A stretch of 64,000 bases of DNA from CAXMQZ01 sp963719055 (GCA_963719055.1 CAVRAU010000014.1:108267-172266); one strand, 5' to 3'. Shown: positions 1 to 8,659, counted from the stretch's first letter. Notes: generated by a model from the sequence alone, not told the origin. Numbers and translations are program-made.

Positions 1-519
1 GGCTTCTTGCAGGGTGTCCTGGTCGCCCCGGTAGGGCGCGGTGCCATCGTGCTGGGAAAGGTCCTCGGAGGCGCCACCCTCGCCTGGTTGCAGGGTATGT
101 TGGTGCTGATGCTGGCGCCCCTGGCGGGAGTGACGCTGAGCCTGGAGACTGTCCTGGCGGCCGCTGGCGTTCTGGCGCTGCTGGCCGTAGCCATGACGAG
201 CTTGGGGTTCGCCTTCGCCTGGAAGATCGACTCGACCCAGGGGTATCACGCCATCATGAACGTGGTGCTGTTGCCCATGTGGTTTCTCTCCGGAGCCTTC
301 TTTCCCGTCGCCGGCGCTCCGACCTGGCTCGAATGGATCATGCGTCTGAATCCTCTGTCCTATGGCACGATGGCCTTTCGGCAGGTCCTCTACCTCGGGT
401 CGGAGCCGACGGGCGAGAATCTGCCGTCGTTGATGGTTTGTTTGGCCGTGCTGGTGATCTGGTGTCTGGTTTGCTTCGGAATCGACCTCTGGGTCGTGCG
501 TCGGGGAATCAAGGTATGA
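1..519 (+). CDS. ABC-2 type transporter permease, C-terminal part (5' end outside window)
   Basis: The reading frame is open from the first base, so the gene starts upstream and only about 172 residues are seen. It shows the C-terminal half of an ABC-2 (NatB/daunorubicin exporter type) membrane subunit: an APVGRG loop, then four to five hydrophobic segments, with the family-typical LPMWFLSGAFFPV and LNPLSYG stretches near the middle. It would form the membrane channel of an exporter with an ATPase encoded upstream. Its stop overlaps the start of the SCO gene (ATGA), so the two are translationally coupled. ABC-2 permeases next to SCO and DUF420 genes suggest a role in oxidase assembly or metal/heme handling, but the substrate is unknown. 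Confidence 0.85.
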   Translation, partial: GFLQGVLVAPVGRGAIVLGKVLGGATLAWLQGMLVLMLAPLAGVTLSLETVLAAAGVLALLAVAMTSLGFAFAWKIDSTQGYHAIMNVVLLPMWFLSGAFFPVAGAPTWLEWIMRLNPLSYGTMAFRQVLYLGSEPTGENLPSLMVCLAVLVIWCLVCFGIDLWVVRRGIKV

Positions 520-1169
520 GTGAAAAGGAAGGGGGGGCGGCCCTGTTCCGTCGCCGACTGCTCTGGGGAGTGTTGGCGGCCGTGATGCTCGCCATCGCGT
601 TTACCGCGGTGATGGCTCCCCGCTGGGCCCGCCCGATCGTCGGCGAGCCGCCCATGATCCTGGGTCAGGCTCCCGAGTTCTCGCTGGTCAATCGCGATGG
701 CCTCACCCTCACCAACGAGGATCTCCTGGGATCGCCCTGGGTGGCCGATTTCATCTTCACGCGCTGTGCGATCAGCTGTCCGCGGATGACCTCGCGGATG
801 GTGCAGCTGGGCAAGCTCTGGCCAGCGGATTCGACCACGACCCGGGTATCGTTCAGCGTGGACCCGGAGTTCGACACGCAGGAAGTGCTCCAGACCTACG
901 CCGAATCCTGGGATATCGAGGATCCGCGGTGGTTCTTCTTGACGGGCGACAGAGAAGTCATGAAAGCCATAGTGATGGAGGGCTTCAAGCTGGCTGTAGA
1001 GATGAATCCGCCGCCCGGGACCGCCAGCCCGGAGGAGCCGATTCTGCACAGCACCCGATTTGTCCTGGTCGATAGCGAGGGAGCGATTCGCGGGTACTAC
1101 GATGCCATCCAGGGAGAAGAGCTGGAGCGGTTGGCAGGGGATCTCAGAGCACTCGAGGCTGGGTCCTGA
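516..1169 (+). CDS. SCO1/SenC family copper chaperone
   Basis: Protein of 217 residues with one N-terminal membrane anchor (about residues 13-33) and a thioredoxin-like domain facing outward. The copper ligands of the family are visible: CxxxC as CAISC (Cys84 and Cys88) and the distal histidine in LHSTRFVLVD (His178). SCO proteins load or reduce the CuA site of cytochrome oxidase subunit II, which is encoded at 16490 in this window. The ATG overlaps the permease stop by four bases. A longer upstream in-frame extension is open but lies inside the permease gene, so I chose 516. Confidence 0.9.
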   Translation: MSEKEGGAALFRRRLLWGVLAAVMLAIAFTAVMAPRWARPIVGEPPMILGQAPEFSLVNRDGLTLTNEDLLGSPWVADFIFTRCAISCPRMTSRMVQLGKLWPADSTTTRVSFSVDPEFDTQEVLQTYAESWDIEDPRWFFLTGDREVMKAIVMEGFKLAVEMNPPPGTASPEEPILHSTRFVLVDSEGAIRGYYDAIQGEELERLAGDLRALEAGS

Positions 1170-1210
1170 AAGGAAGAGATTCCTTGGGCGTCGGGTCTGA
1201 AATCCAGGAG

Positions 1211-3568
1211 CTATTTCAGGTAACCAAGCGCTTTGAGCTGCTCGACGACCTCAGGGTCGATCTCCTCGACCACCTCTTCAGTTGCCAGTCCTCCCAGGAG
1301 CTGTCGATTCGAGTGCTGTTGTGAGAGAAGACCCTGCCTGAGGAGGAGGGTCCGCAGCGGTTGATCCAGGGACAGGTCCGTTGTCTCGCCTGGGTCGTCG
1401 TGAAGGTTGAAGAGCTTGGTGGAGTCGCGGAGGGGGTCATAAAGAATCCGCCATGGGCCGGACTGCAGCATGATTCCGGGTTTGGGTGCCTTGCGTCGGT
1501 CTTCGACGCCACGGGTCACAGCGTAAAGGGACTGAGCCGCAGCGGCTCCACCGAAGACACCCGATAGCAGGCTTGTTCCCTGGAATCCGTCGTCGGCGCC
1601 CACCAGACCGAGTCCATCCACCAGCGTCGGCACCAGGTCCACCAGGCCAACGGGTGTTGGGATTCGGGAAGCGAAGCCGTCCAGGTCCGCCGGCCACTTG
1701 ATAACCAGGGGAACGTGGAGTAGCTCGGTATGCAGATTGCGAGTGTGCAGGAAGATCCCGTGCTCGAGGAATGCCTCGCCGTGGTCCGAGAGCAGAACGA
1801 TCAGGCTGGTTCGGTAACGACCCTGGCTCTCGAGCTCGGCGAGCAGGCGCGCGACGAGCGAGTCGGCAAACGCCACATTCTCCTGATAGCGATCCTTCGA
1901 GTATTGGAGATCGGCCGCAGAGAGGCTCTCGGGGTCCTCGGAGTGGGGAAATAGACCCAGAAACTCCGCTTCGACACTCGTCGAGCCCGAATACCAGGAC
2001 GTGTAGGAACCGGCAAAGGGCGCCGGTGGTCGATAGGGCGCGTGGGGTGGGATCAGATGTACCCAGGCGAAGGTGGGTCGCTCGTCATCAAGCAGATCCT
2101 GTGCCGTCGGTAGCGCGCCGAAGGCTCCTGCATACGTCCTGTGGACCGCCTCGAATCCGCGTTGGAAGCTCTTGTGATTCCGGTAGAGGGGATGTTGACT
2201 CCAGAGGACGGTGTGGTAGCCGTTCGCCATCATGAGCTCGGGCAGGGTGGGGACTCCGTCAGGTAAGCGGCTTCCCAGGGGCCCGACCCGCAGCGAGTCG
2301 GGATAGAGCCCTGTCAGCATGCTCGGCACCGATTGGCCCGTCCAGGGTGCGGGCGAGAGCGCCTTTTCGAAGGCCGTTCCATCGCCGGCCAGACGCTCGG
2401 TTGCAGGAGTGGGATGAGGGCCACCGAACGGCGAGAAAACGTCCGCCCGGGCAGCGTCGAGGAGGATGACGAGGACATCGGGCTTACCGAGCCGCCCCGA
2501 CCTTGCAACGTCCGATCGAGGAATCGGCGGCAAGGGGATCGACGGCTCGACTGTCTGAGGCCCCGCAACTCTCAGGTCCTGCCAATGAACGACCCCGTTG
2601 CCCGGTCCGGTAGTGCCGATTCGCACGCGAACGATCTGTCCGGACCAGGAACTCAGATCCAGATCGATCTGCCGTTCTCGACGGACCGTTTTCAGGAGGC
2701 GCTTGTTGAGAAGGGTGCGCTCCTTGCCGGCTTCGTCCAGAAGCTGGAGGTAGGCGTACGCGGGTCCAGAGTCGGGCTCCGCGATTTCGACCTCGTAGTT
2801 GCCGAGGATTCGACCGTCCTGGGGGACCTCGAGAACCAGATCGAGATAGCTGGCCACCGGCATCTCGAGACCGTCACCCGTCCGAATCTCTTGAGGCCTG
2901 GCAGGCCAAACCGGCCGGCCTTTGCCCGAGCGAAGTCGAAGTCGGCGAAGACGAATCTGGGGACCCCTGGGATTGTCGTCGCGTCGGTTTCCGGAGCGCG
3001 GAGCCAATTCCAGGATATTCACTCCCCGTCGCACCAGATCCGGCGGTACAGGAACCGTGTAGCTCGCCCAATCCGGTTTGGGGTGCAACCGCTCCACCCG
3101 ACTGTCATTCAAGAAGACTTGAACGGGCAGCTTCTGCCTCTCCTCGGTGTTGCCGAGACTCAGCTCGAGCTCGAGCTCCTGCAGATCGCCGTCTGCAGAG
3201 AAGATCAGGAGTCGGCCGAGTTTGCCTTTGACGGCGAGCCATGCATCATTCGAGTCCGGATCGTCTCCCCGCTGCCACCCGTGATCGACCGCAGCCAGAC
3301 CGAGTCCCTCCGGCACCGAGATCAGGTCGGTGGTGAGGTTGTGGGCCTGGAAGTCGATCACGTCTGCGAAGAGGATCGCGTCGTCGTCCATCGCGGATTC
3401 GGGGTGGCGTGTGCAAGCCACCGTTAGAAGGGTGGCCGCCAGGATCAGCGAGGCCGACAGGCCACGGTGAATGACCAGACAGGAACGTCTGGGATGGGTA
3501 GTCTGATTGAGCGCGAGCACGGCGAAAGTGGGGTAGGTGTCGGGCGCCGAACCGCTGGATCGTAGCAT
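1211..3568 (-). CDS. Sulfatase-fold lipoprotein (alkaline-phosphatase superfamily)
   Basis: About 785 residues. A lipobox (LTVAC) follows a hydrophobic stretch near residue 50, so export and lipid anchoring are likely. Residues from about 60 to 360 are a beta-rich region of unknown role. From about 370 a sulfatase-type domain begins with VLVILLDAARAD (metal-binding Asp), and later shows SDHGEAFLEHG. The usual CxPxR or SxPxR nucleophile motif is absent; the matching place reads PWTGQSVPSMLTG, so a Thr or Ser may serve, as in phosphotransferase-like relatives. The ATG at 3607 overlaps the divergent gene, so 3568 is preferred. A GTG at 3520 would give a shorter signal peptide and is also possible. 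Substrate unknown. Confidence 0.82.
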   Translation of the reverse strand: MLRSSGSAPDTYPTFAVLALNQTTHPRRSCLVIHRGLSASLILAATLLTVACTRHPESAMDDDAILFADVIDFQAHNLTTDLISVPEGLGLAAVDHGWQRGDDPDSNDAWLAVKGKLGRLLIFSADGDLQELELELSLGNTEERQKLPVQVFLNDSRVERLHPKPDWASYTVPVPPDLVRRGVNILELAPRSGNRRDDNPRGPQIRLRRLRLRSGKGRPVWPARPQEIRTGDGLEMPVASYLDLVLEVPQDGRILGNYEVEIAEPDSGPAYAYLQLLDEAGKERTLLNKRLLKTVRRERQIDLDLSSWSGQIVRVRIGTTGPGNGVVHWQDLRVAGPQTVEPSIPLPPIPRSDVARSGRLGKPDVLVILLDAARADVFSPFGGPHPTPATERLAGDGTAFEKALSPAPWTGQSVPSMLTGLYPDSLRVGPLGSRLPDGVPTLPELMMANGYHTVLWSQHPLYRNHKSFQRGFEAVHRTYAGAFGALPTAQDLLDDERPTFAWVHLIPPHAPYRPPAPFAGSYTSWYSGSTSVEAEFLGLFPHSEDPESLSAADLQYSKDRYQENVAFADSLVARLLAELESQGRYRTSLIVLLSDHGEAFLEHGIFLHTRNLHTELLHVPLVIKWPADLDGFASRIPTPVGLVDLVPTLVDGLGLVGADDGFQGTSLLSGVFGGAAAAQSLYAVTRGVEDRRKAPKPGIMLQSGPWRILYDPLRDSTKLFNLHDDPGETTDLSLDQPLRTLLLRQGLLSQQHSNRQLLGGLATEEVVEEIDPEVVEQLKALGYLK

Positions 3569-3605
3569 GGGGACAGGATGGTAGCCTGACTCCCCGGAGG
3601 ACTTC

Positions 3606-4781
3606 ATGCCCGACTATGCCAAGCGGTTCAAGACCGTGGATACCAACGCCGTGCACGCCGGGGCGCCGGAGCCCAGCATTGAAGGGGCGGTGATCGCCCC
3701 GGTTTTCCAATCGGCCAACTACCTGATGGCCGAAGAGGACTCCTATGACGCGGTGCGCTACATTCGACTGAGCAATTCGCCCAACCATCTCCTGCTACAG
3801 GCCCGACTGGCGGTTCTCGAAGGTGGGGATGCGGCGCTTGTCACAGGCAGCGGAATGGCAGCCATCTCCGCGGCAATCCTGGCTTTTGTCAGCCAGGGAG
3901 AGCATTTGCTGGCCCAGCGCACCCTTTACGGGGGAACTCAGAGCTTTCTCGACGAGGACGCGCCCCGATTCGGTATCGACACGAGTGTGATCGACATCGC
4001 GGATCCTCGCGGAGCCGACGCTTGGCGGCAGCAGCTGCGACCCGACACCAAGCTGGTCTATGTGGAGTCGATCTCCAATCCTCTGATGGAAGTGGGCGAT
4101 CTGGAGGCGGTGGTGGCCTTTGCGCGGCAGCATGATCTGGTGACGATCATCGACAACACCTTCGCCACCCCGGTGAACTTCCGCCCGCTGGAGATCGGTA
4201 TCGACCTGGTGGTTCACAGCGCCACCAAGTACCTGAACGGACACAGCGACATCGTGGCGGGAGCCGTGATCGGTTCCCAGGAGAAGGTGGGACAGGTTCG
4301 CCATCTCCTTCTCCATCTGGGAGGTGCTCTCGACCCTCATGCCTGTTTTCTCCTGGAGCGGGGATTGAAGACCCTGCCCCTGCGAGTGCGCCGCCAGGGT
4401 GCTACGGCCCAGCGACTGGCCGAGATGTTGAGCCGTCGGCCGGAAGTGCGGAAGGTCAACTATCCGGGTCTGGAGTCGGATCCTGGGCATAGCTACGCCG
4501 GCCGGTTGTTCTCGGGGTTTGGCGGCATGCTCTCGTTCTATCTCGAGGAGGCTGCACGCGCCGAGAGCTTTCTCACTCGGGTTCAGATTCCACTGCACGC
4601 ACCGAGCCTCGGCGGTGTCGAGACGCTGGTTGTACAGCCTTCCCGCAGCACCCACCTGGGCCAGACAGAGGAGGACAGAGAGCGTCTGGGGATCACCGAT
4701 GAGCTGGTGCGGATCTCGGTGGGAATCGAGGATCCTGATGAGCTCGAAGCGGACTTCGTGCAGGCGTTGGAGGGTGGATGA
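3606..4781 (+). CDS. Trans-sulfuration PLP-dependent enzyme (cystathionine gamma-synthase / homocysteine synthase family)
   Basis: 391 residues, the usual length for the Cys/Met metabolism PLP family. The cofactor lysine lies in VVHSATKYLNGHSD (about Lys208). Also visible are VTGSGMAAIS (phosphate-binding region) and the C-terminal SRSTHLG arginine region. Members condense activated homoserine with cysteine or sulfide, or cleave cystathionine or methionine; sequence alone does not separate these. A clear ribosome binding site (GGAGG, 3596-3600) precedes the ATG by five bases. It shares a short divergent promoter region with the sulfatase-like gene and is followed by the DNA glycosylase gene in an ATGA overlap. 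Confidence 0.9.
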   Translation: MPDYAKRFKTVDTNAVHAGAPEPSIEGAVIAPVFQSANYLMAEEDSYDAVRYIRLSNSPNHLLLQARLAVLEGGDAALVTGSGMAAISAAILAFVSQGEHLLAQRTLYGGTQSFLDEDAPRFGIDTSVIDIADPRGADAWRQQLRPDTKLVYVESISNPLMEVGDLEAVVAFARQHDLVTIIDNTFATPVNFRPLEIGIDLVVHSATKYLNGHSDIVAGAVIGSQEKVGQVRHLLLHLGGALDPHACFLLERGLKTLPLRVRRQGATAQRLAEMLSRRPEVRKVNYPGLESDPGHSYAGRLFSGFGGMLSFYLEEAARAESFLTRVQIPLHAPSLGGVETLVVQPSRSTHLGQTEEDRERLGITDELVRISVGIEDPDELEADFVQALEGG

Positions 4782-5364
4782 CCGGTCAAGCGATGTCAAT
4801 GGGCGGGAAGCGAGGGCGGCAAGAGCTCCCTGATGATCGAGTACCACGATGAAGAGTGGGGTGTGCCGGTTCACGACGATCCGTTGCTGTTCGAGTTTCT
4901 GATCCTGGAGGGTGCTCAGGCGGGCTTGAGCTGGTCCACCGTGCTCAACAAGCGACAGAGGTACCGCGAGGTGTTCGAATGGATTCGATCCCGAGAAGGT
5001 GGCCTTGTACGATGAGGCCAAGGTGGCCCAGCTGCTGGACGACCCCGGAATCATCCGCAATCGGTTGAAGGTGCGTTCCGCCATCTCCAATGCTCAGCTC
5101 TTTCTGGAGATCCAGGCCCAGCACGGCTCCTTCGACGAGTACATCTGGCAGTTCGTGGATGGAGAGCCCAAGATCAATCGCTGGCAATGTCTGGCGGACA
5201 TCCCGGCCACGACGGTGGAATCCGATGCGATGAGCCGCACCCTGAAGAAGGTGGGGTTCCGTTTTGTGGGCTCGACGATCTGCTACGCGTTCATGCAGGC
5301 CACGGGAATGGTCAACGACCACACGGTGGATTGCTTCCGGTACCGGGAGCTGGGAGGACGATAG
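4778..5364 (+). CDS. tag: DNA-3-methyladenine glycosylase I (two apparent single-base insertions)
   Basis: Joined reading frames give a full Tag protein: RCQW at the N-terminus, EYHDEEWGVP, LEGAQAGLSW, FVGSTICYAFMQA and VNDHTVDC. The zinc ligands of the family (Cys near residue 5, His of YHD, and the C-terminal His and Cys) are all present. The enzyme removes 3-methyladenine from alkylated DNA. The frame breaks twice: an extra base near 4787, just after the natural ATG at 4778 that overlaps the preceding stop, and an extra T at 4980, where E-G-F-D-P is restored by removing it. No conserved segment is missing, so sequence error is more likely than gene death. Confidence 0.85.
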
Positions 5365-5885
5365 GTGTTCTTCGGTTCTCGACTGTTGACTGCTGCGGCG
5401 GGAGCGGTGCTTCTCGTGGCCGGCCGTCGGGTGTACTGGCTCGTCGTGGGGCTGGTGGGATTCGTCGTGGGTTTCACGCTGGCCGCGGAGTATCTCGAAG
5501 GTCCTGATTGGCTGATCCTGGTCGCTGGGCTGGGAACGGGTCTCCTGGCATCAGGGCTGGCGGTCTTCTTCCAGAAAGTCGCGATTACGGTTGCCGGCTT
5601 CCTGATCGGGGGGCTCGCCGTGCTTGTGGTGGGCAGAACAGATGAATTGGGGAGAGCCCTGGTGGGTCTGGGCCGTGGGGCTGGCGGCGGGTCTCCTGGG
5701 CGCCTATCTCACCCGCACCGTCTTCGAAGTGGCTCTGGTCGTGCTCTCCTCGGTTCTGGGCGCGACCTTCGTGCTGGAAGCGTTGCAGCGACCGACCGAC
5801 CAGATCAGTCCCGTTGCTCTTGATCCTCGTGGCTGCAGGTATCGTGATCCAGATTGCCATCGGCAAGTCGAAAGGTTCGGATTAG
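5365..5885 (+). CDS. Multi-spanning membrane protein of unknown function (two apparent frameshifts)
   Basis: Begins with GTG right after the glycosylase stop (TAG then GTG). Joined frames give about 172 residues and five to six hydrophobic segments: LLTAAAGAVLLVAG, WLVVGLVGFVVGF, ILVAGLGTGLLASG, then, after a shift near 5626, WWVWAVGLAAGLLGAYL and VALVVLSSVLGATFV. A second shift near 5815 restores LLLILVAAGIVIQIAIG before a TAG at 5883-5885. The even run of helices across three frames argues that one real membrane gene is broken by two extra bases. It resembles DUF4203-like small membrane proteins only in general layout, and no function can be given. Confidence 0.6.
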
Positions 5886-5898
5886 TGGGTTGAAGAGA

Positions 5899-6529
5899 AT
5901 GAGTGATGCCAAGCAGATCTACGTCGATATGGACGATGTCCTCGCCGAGACGGGTCGGACCTTCTTGAGGGTGCTGCGAGAGGAGTTCGGCAAGCAGGTC
6001 GAGTGGGATCAGATCCACGACTATGACCTGGGCGTTTCCCTGGGTCTGGATGAGAGAATCGTTGACGGAGATTCATGCACGCATCCATCGAGCCCGAGGT
6101 CCTGGCCTCCGTGGAGCCCATTCCAGGAGTCTCTGGCGGCACTGGAGCGGTGGATCGAGCAGGGATACGAGATCGAGGTGGTCACCGGACGTCCGAGCTC
6201 AACGGAAGAGATCTCACGTAACTGGTTGAAGAATAACGAGATGCCTCATCACTCCCTGATACATGTAGACAAGTATGCGTGGGAAGAGGAGCTCTTGGGT
6301 ACCTCGTCAGGAGTCCCCTTGGTTCGTCTGGCGGACAACGGCTACTCGTCTGGCGGTGGAAGACTCGGCGGAGGTGGCCATTCACCTGACCGAGATCATC
6401 GATGCACCTGTGGTGGTACTGGACCGGCCTTGGAATAGGCGCAAACTCGATGAGCACGCCAATACGAATGGAAGGATCGTGAGATGCGAAAGCTGGGCAG
6501 AGATCTTCGAGCGGTTCCCATCGCCCTGA
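5899..6529 (+). CDS. HAD-fold 5'(3')-deoxyribonucleotidase-like protein (several apparent frameshifts)
   Basis: The N-terminus YVDMDDVLAETG is the DxDxx(T/V) motif of HAD phosphatases of the 5' nucleotidase, deoxy (NT5C) type. Further on, EIEVVTGRP gives motif II and VRLADN gives the late acidic motif. The stretch 6060-6125 only makes sense in another frame (FMHASIEPEVL, EPIPG), so two indels that cancel out flank it. A further extra base near 6345 moves the frame to one ending LDRPWNRR through FERFPSP at 6529. The start ATG follows the membrane gene by 13 bases. Probable role: dephosphorylation of a nucleotide or similar small phosphate ester. Confidence 0.7.
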
Positions 6530-7176
6530 TCTGGGCGGTCATGGCGATGTTGGTAGGCAGCGGTGCCTGGGCCGTAGCCGTCCAACCCACCGAGGTGAGT
6601 TTCCCGACCGCGGATGACGGTGAGGTTCACGCCCTCCTCTACAGCAGTGGTGACCACGCAGTGGTCCTGGCGCATGGTGGGGTGTTCAACAAAGAAAGCT
6701 GGGCACCGCTCGCACCCCGCCTTGCCGAGGCGGGTCTGCAGGTTCTGGCCATCGACTTCCGAGGCTACGGCAACTCGAAGCCCGGTTCCTATGGCAAGAA
6801 CCTCTATCTGGACATCATTGCAGCGGTTACCTACCTGCAGGAGCGTGGGGCAACCCGGGTTTCAGTGCTCGGTGCCAGCATGGGAGGTGGCGCAGCAGAG
6901 AGGGCAGCCACATTCGCCGGACCGGGCGAGATCGATCACCTGATCCTGCTCGCCCCGGCGGCGATTCCCAAGCCAGAGCAGATCCAAGCCAATCGCATCC
7001 TCTACATCACCACCGAAGGCGACCCTTCAGCGGACCGGACCCGTCAGCAATACGAGAATGCCCCAGAACCGAAGAGCCTCGAGATCCTTCCCGGCGACGC
7101 CCACGCTCAGCACATCTTCAAGACGGAACAGGCGGAGGCTTTGGTGGAGTTGATTCTTGGGGCATTGGTAGATTGA
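6484..7176 (+). CDS. Secreted alpha/beta hydrolase
   Basis: 230 residues. A signal peptide is clear (basic MRKLGRDLR, hydrophobic core, then GAWAVAV). The fold shows VVLAHGG (oxyanion region), VLAIDFRGYGNS, the nucleophile elbow GASMGGG (about Ser132), and a C-terminal His in PGDAHAQHIF. The start overlaps the end of the nucleotidase-like gene by 46 bases but has a strong GGAAGGA seven bases upstream and gives the proper signal peptide, so I prefer it to the ATG at 6541. Likely an esterase or peptidase acting outside the cytoplasm; substrate unknown. Confidence 0.85.
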   Translation: MRKLGRDLRAVPIALIWAVMAMLVGSGAWAVAVQPTEVSFPTADDGEVHALLYSSGDHAVVLAHGGVFNKESWAPLAPRLAEAGLQVLAIDFRGYGNSKPGSYGKNLYLDIIAAVTYLQERGATRVSVLGASMGGGAAERAATFAGPGEIDHLILLAPAAIPKPEQIQANRILYITTEGDPSADRTRQQYENAPEPKSLEILPGDAHAQHIFKTEQAEALVELILGALVD

Positions 7177-7199
7177 ACGTAGCGACACCTCCAAACACG

Positions 7200-7436
7200 A
7201 TGAATCGAGCATTCTGGATCTCAGGCTTGGTGGTCGGCGCAGTTGTCGGCCTTGTCGTCGCTTCGATTGCCACCTTTCTGGATTGGCGGACGAATCCCGG
7301 AGGCCTCTTTCACGGCGTGGAGGGTACGAACTGGGCCGTTGTCATGGAGACAGCGATCACCTGGCTCGCGCCGGTCGCGGTTGTCGCTGGTGTCATTACA
7401 TGGTTGACCCTGTTTGTATGGAGTCGCTCGCGTTGA
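7200..7436 (+). CDS. Small membrane protein of unknown function
   Basis: 78 residues with two predicted membrane segments (ISGLVVGAVVGLVVASIATFL and ITWLAPVAVVAGVITWLTLFVW) and a short polar loop between them. The ATG at 7200 has no good ribosome binding site. A TTG at 7173 in the same frame overlaps the preceding stop (TTGA) and is an alternative. No family is recognised. Confidence 0.5.
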   Translation: MNRAFWISGLVVGAVVGLVVASIATFLDWRTNPGGLFHGVEGTNWAVVMETAITWLAPVAVVAGVITWLTLFVWSRSR

Positions 7437-7467
7437 CGGATTGCGGGTAGACTCACCGGAGGACCCT

Positions 7468-7775
7468 ATGAGCACGAATGGAGCAGCGGGAGGGGGGCGG
7501 CAGCTGCGGCAGCTGCCGCAGCTGCCGCGGCGATAGCCAACGCCACCAAGGCGTCGGGGGTGATCGTGCGAGTGCCCCCCGAGGGGCTTCGCAGCATTCT
7601 CGAGCGATCGGAAAAGCCGCTCGTGGTCTACGCCGAAGGAGGCTTTCTGGGTGTCAACTACCAGTACCTGACCAGCTACAAGGGACTGGCGTTCTTCACC
7701 AAATCCCGCCAGCCGGTGCAGCTGCCGGCGGACATCGAGTTGGTGCGGGCCGAGAAGATCTGGATTCCTGGATAG
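7468..7775 (+). CDS. Conserved hypothetical protein with N-terminal polyalanine run (apparent frameshift in a G tract)
   Basis: A GGAGG five bases upstream supports the ATG at 7468. Reading MSTNGAAGG there and then shifting inside the six-G tract at 7492-7497 gives a run of about ten alanines, followed by IANATKASGVIVRVPPEG and a compact domain: LVVYAEGGFLGVNYQYL, TSYKGLAFFTKS, LPADIELV, KKIWIP-like end EKIWIPG. The domain after the polyalanine matches a short conserved family seen in many bacteria without known function. Without the shift, the frame from this ATG stops within 23 codons. The polyalanine codons form a perfect palindrome (separate entry). Confidence 0.65.
7497..7528. repeat. 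32-bp perfect palindrome inside a polyalanine coding run
   Basis: The segment built of GCAGCT and GCCGCA units reads the same on both strands over 32 bases, centred on AGCT at 7511-7514. It follows directly on a run of six G. Alanine codons (GCA, GCT, GCC, GCG) naturally create such symmetry. It can form a long GC-rich hairpin, which could explain the frame ambiguity at the G tract. Confidence 0.85.
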
Positions 7776-7784
7776 GGTCTTCGT

Positions 7785-8003
7785 TTGACTCTCGCCGAGT
7801 ACGTTCGACGACGCAACGGAGCCCCTCTGGGCGCCGCCAAGGTCACACCGCTCGAATTCACCCACTATCCAATCTCGCACAGTCTGTTTGCGGTGATTGT
7901 CTCTGGAGCTTCCCGGTCATGGCGATTGGCCTCGAACTACTCATCTTTGCAGGTGGCCTGGGCCTATTGGGTCGATCGACATCGACAGTTGAGAGGGGTG
8001 TAA
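7785..8003 (+). pseudogene. Decayed chimeric remnant (membrane metal-dependent hydrolase-like fragments)
   Basis: Starts with MTLAEYVRRRNGAPLGA, like the N-terminus of small acyltransferase-related proteins. It then runs into VTPLEFTHYPISHSLFAVIV, which resembles the middle of membrane-bound metal-dependent hydrolase/permease-like proteins. The natural continuation, LWSFPVMAIGLELLIFAGGLGLL, lies in the next frame from about 7905 to 7975 and resembles the last helix of the same family, but the 60-80 residues expected between the two are missing. This looks like an internal deletion and fusion rather than a simple frameshift. The family assignments are from memory of motifs. Confidence 0.45.
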
Positions 8004-8005
8004 GC

Positions 8006-8209
8006 ATGCGCGAGTCGTGGCTTCTTTGGGGCCTGCTGTTTGGTTCGATCGGGCTTGGTTTCTTCGTCTATGGCAAGAAGCAGAAGGCGGCTGTCCCCCT
8101 GGTCTGCGGGTTGGTCCTCATGGTTTTCCCGTATTTCGTATCTAACGTCATTCTTCTGGTCACCATCGGGATCACCCTCATAGCTGTTCCGTACTTCGTC
8201 AGAGCGTGA
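8006..8209 (+). CDS. Short conserved membrane protein
   Basis: 67 residues with two hydrophobic segments: LWGLLFGSIGLGFFVYG followed by a KKQK loop, then a hydrophobic C-terminal half (LVCGLVLMVFPYFVSNVILL) ending in IAVPYFV. This is a small family widespread in Proteobacteria and Acidobacteriota, often labelled as an amino acid transport or hypothetical protein. A purine-rich GAGAGGGG lies upstream of the ATG. Function unknown. Confidence 0.75.
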   Translation: MRESWLLWGLLFGSIGLGFFVYGKKQKAAVPLVCGLVLMVFPYFVSNVILLVTIGITLIAVPYFVRA

Positions 8210-8240
8210 GCCAGGTACGGCCAAGACTCAAGGAGAGACC

Positions 8241-8597
8241 ATGTATACAGTAGCCAACATCGTTGTGATTCTCGTTGCTCTGCTGCACATCTACTTCCTC
8301 ATTCTCGAGATGTTCCTTTGGGACAAGCCGACGGGTCTGCGAGTCTTCGGCCACACCCGGGAGGTGGCGGCGGCTTCGAAGGTCTTGGCTGCCAACCAGG
8401 GTCTCTACAATGGATTCTTGGCCGCCGGTCTTCTCTGGGGTCTGAGTCTTGGCCAGAGCGGTACCAGGATCACGATCTTCTTTCTGGTGTGTGTCTTGGT
8501 CGCGGGTTTATTTGGTGCGGCTACCGCCAGCCGAAAGATCCTCTTCGTGCAAGCGATTCCGGCGGCGATCGGATTGGTCCTGGTCCTGTGGTCTTGA
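8241..8597 (+). CDS. DUF1304 family membrane protein
   Basis: 118 residues with four hydrophobic segments. The family landmarks are LHIYFLILEMFLW near the start, FG followed by AANQGLYNGFLAAGL in the middle, and a last helix IPAAIGLVLVLW. An AAGGAGAG sequence precedes the ATG by five bases. DUF1304 proteins are inner-membrane proteins of unknown function. It lies 31 bases after the previous small membrane gene and may be co-transcribed. Confidence 0.85.
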   Translation: MYTVANIVVILVALLHIYFLILEMFLWDKPTGLRVFGHTREVAAASKVLAANQGLYNGFLAAGLLWGLSLGQSGTRITIFFLVCVLVAGLFGAATASRKILFVQAIPAAIGLVLVLWS

Positions 8598-8659
8598 GCC
8601 TTGGGCCGCCAGGGATCGAGGCGCATCGAGTCCAGCCAGAGGCGGTGCGTCTGAAGTCG

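Noticed and set aside
3795..5090. 431-codon minus-strand open frame opposite the trans-sulfuration and tag genes
   Set aside because: Low-quality composition and no motif; the plus-strand genes are certain.
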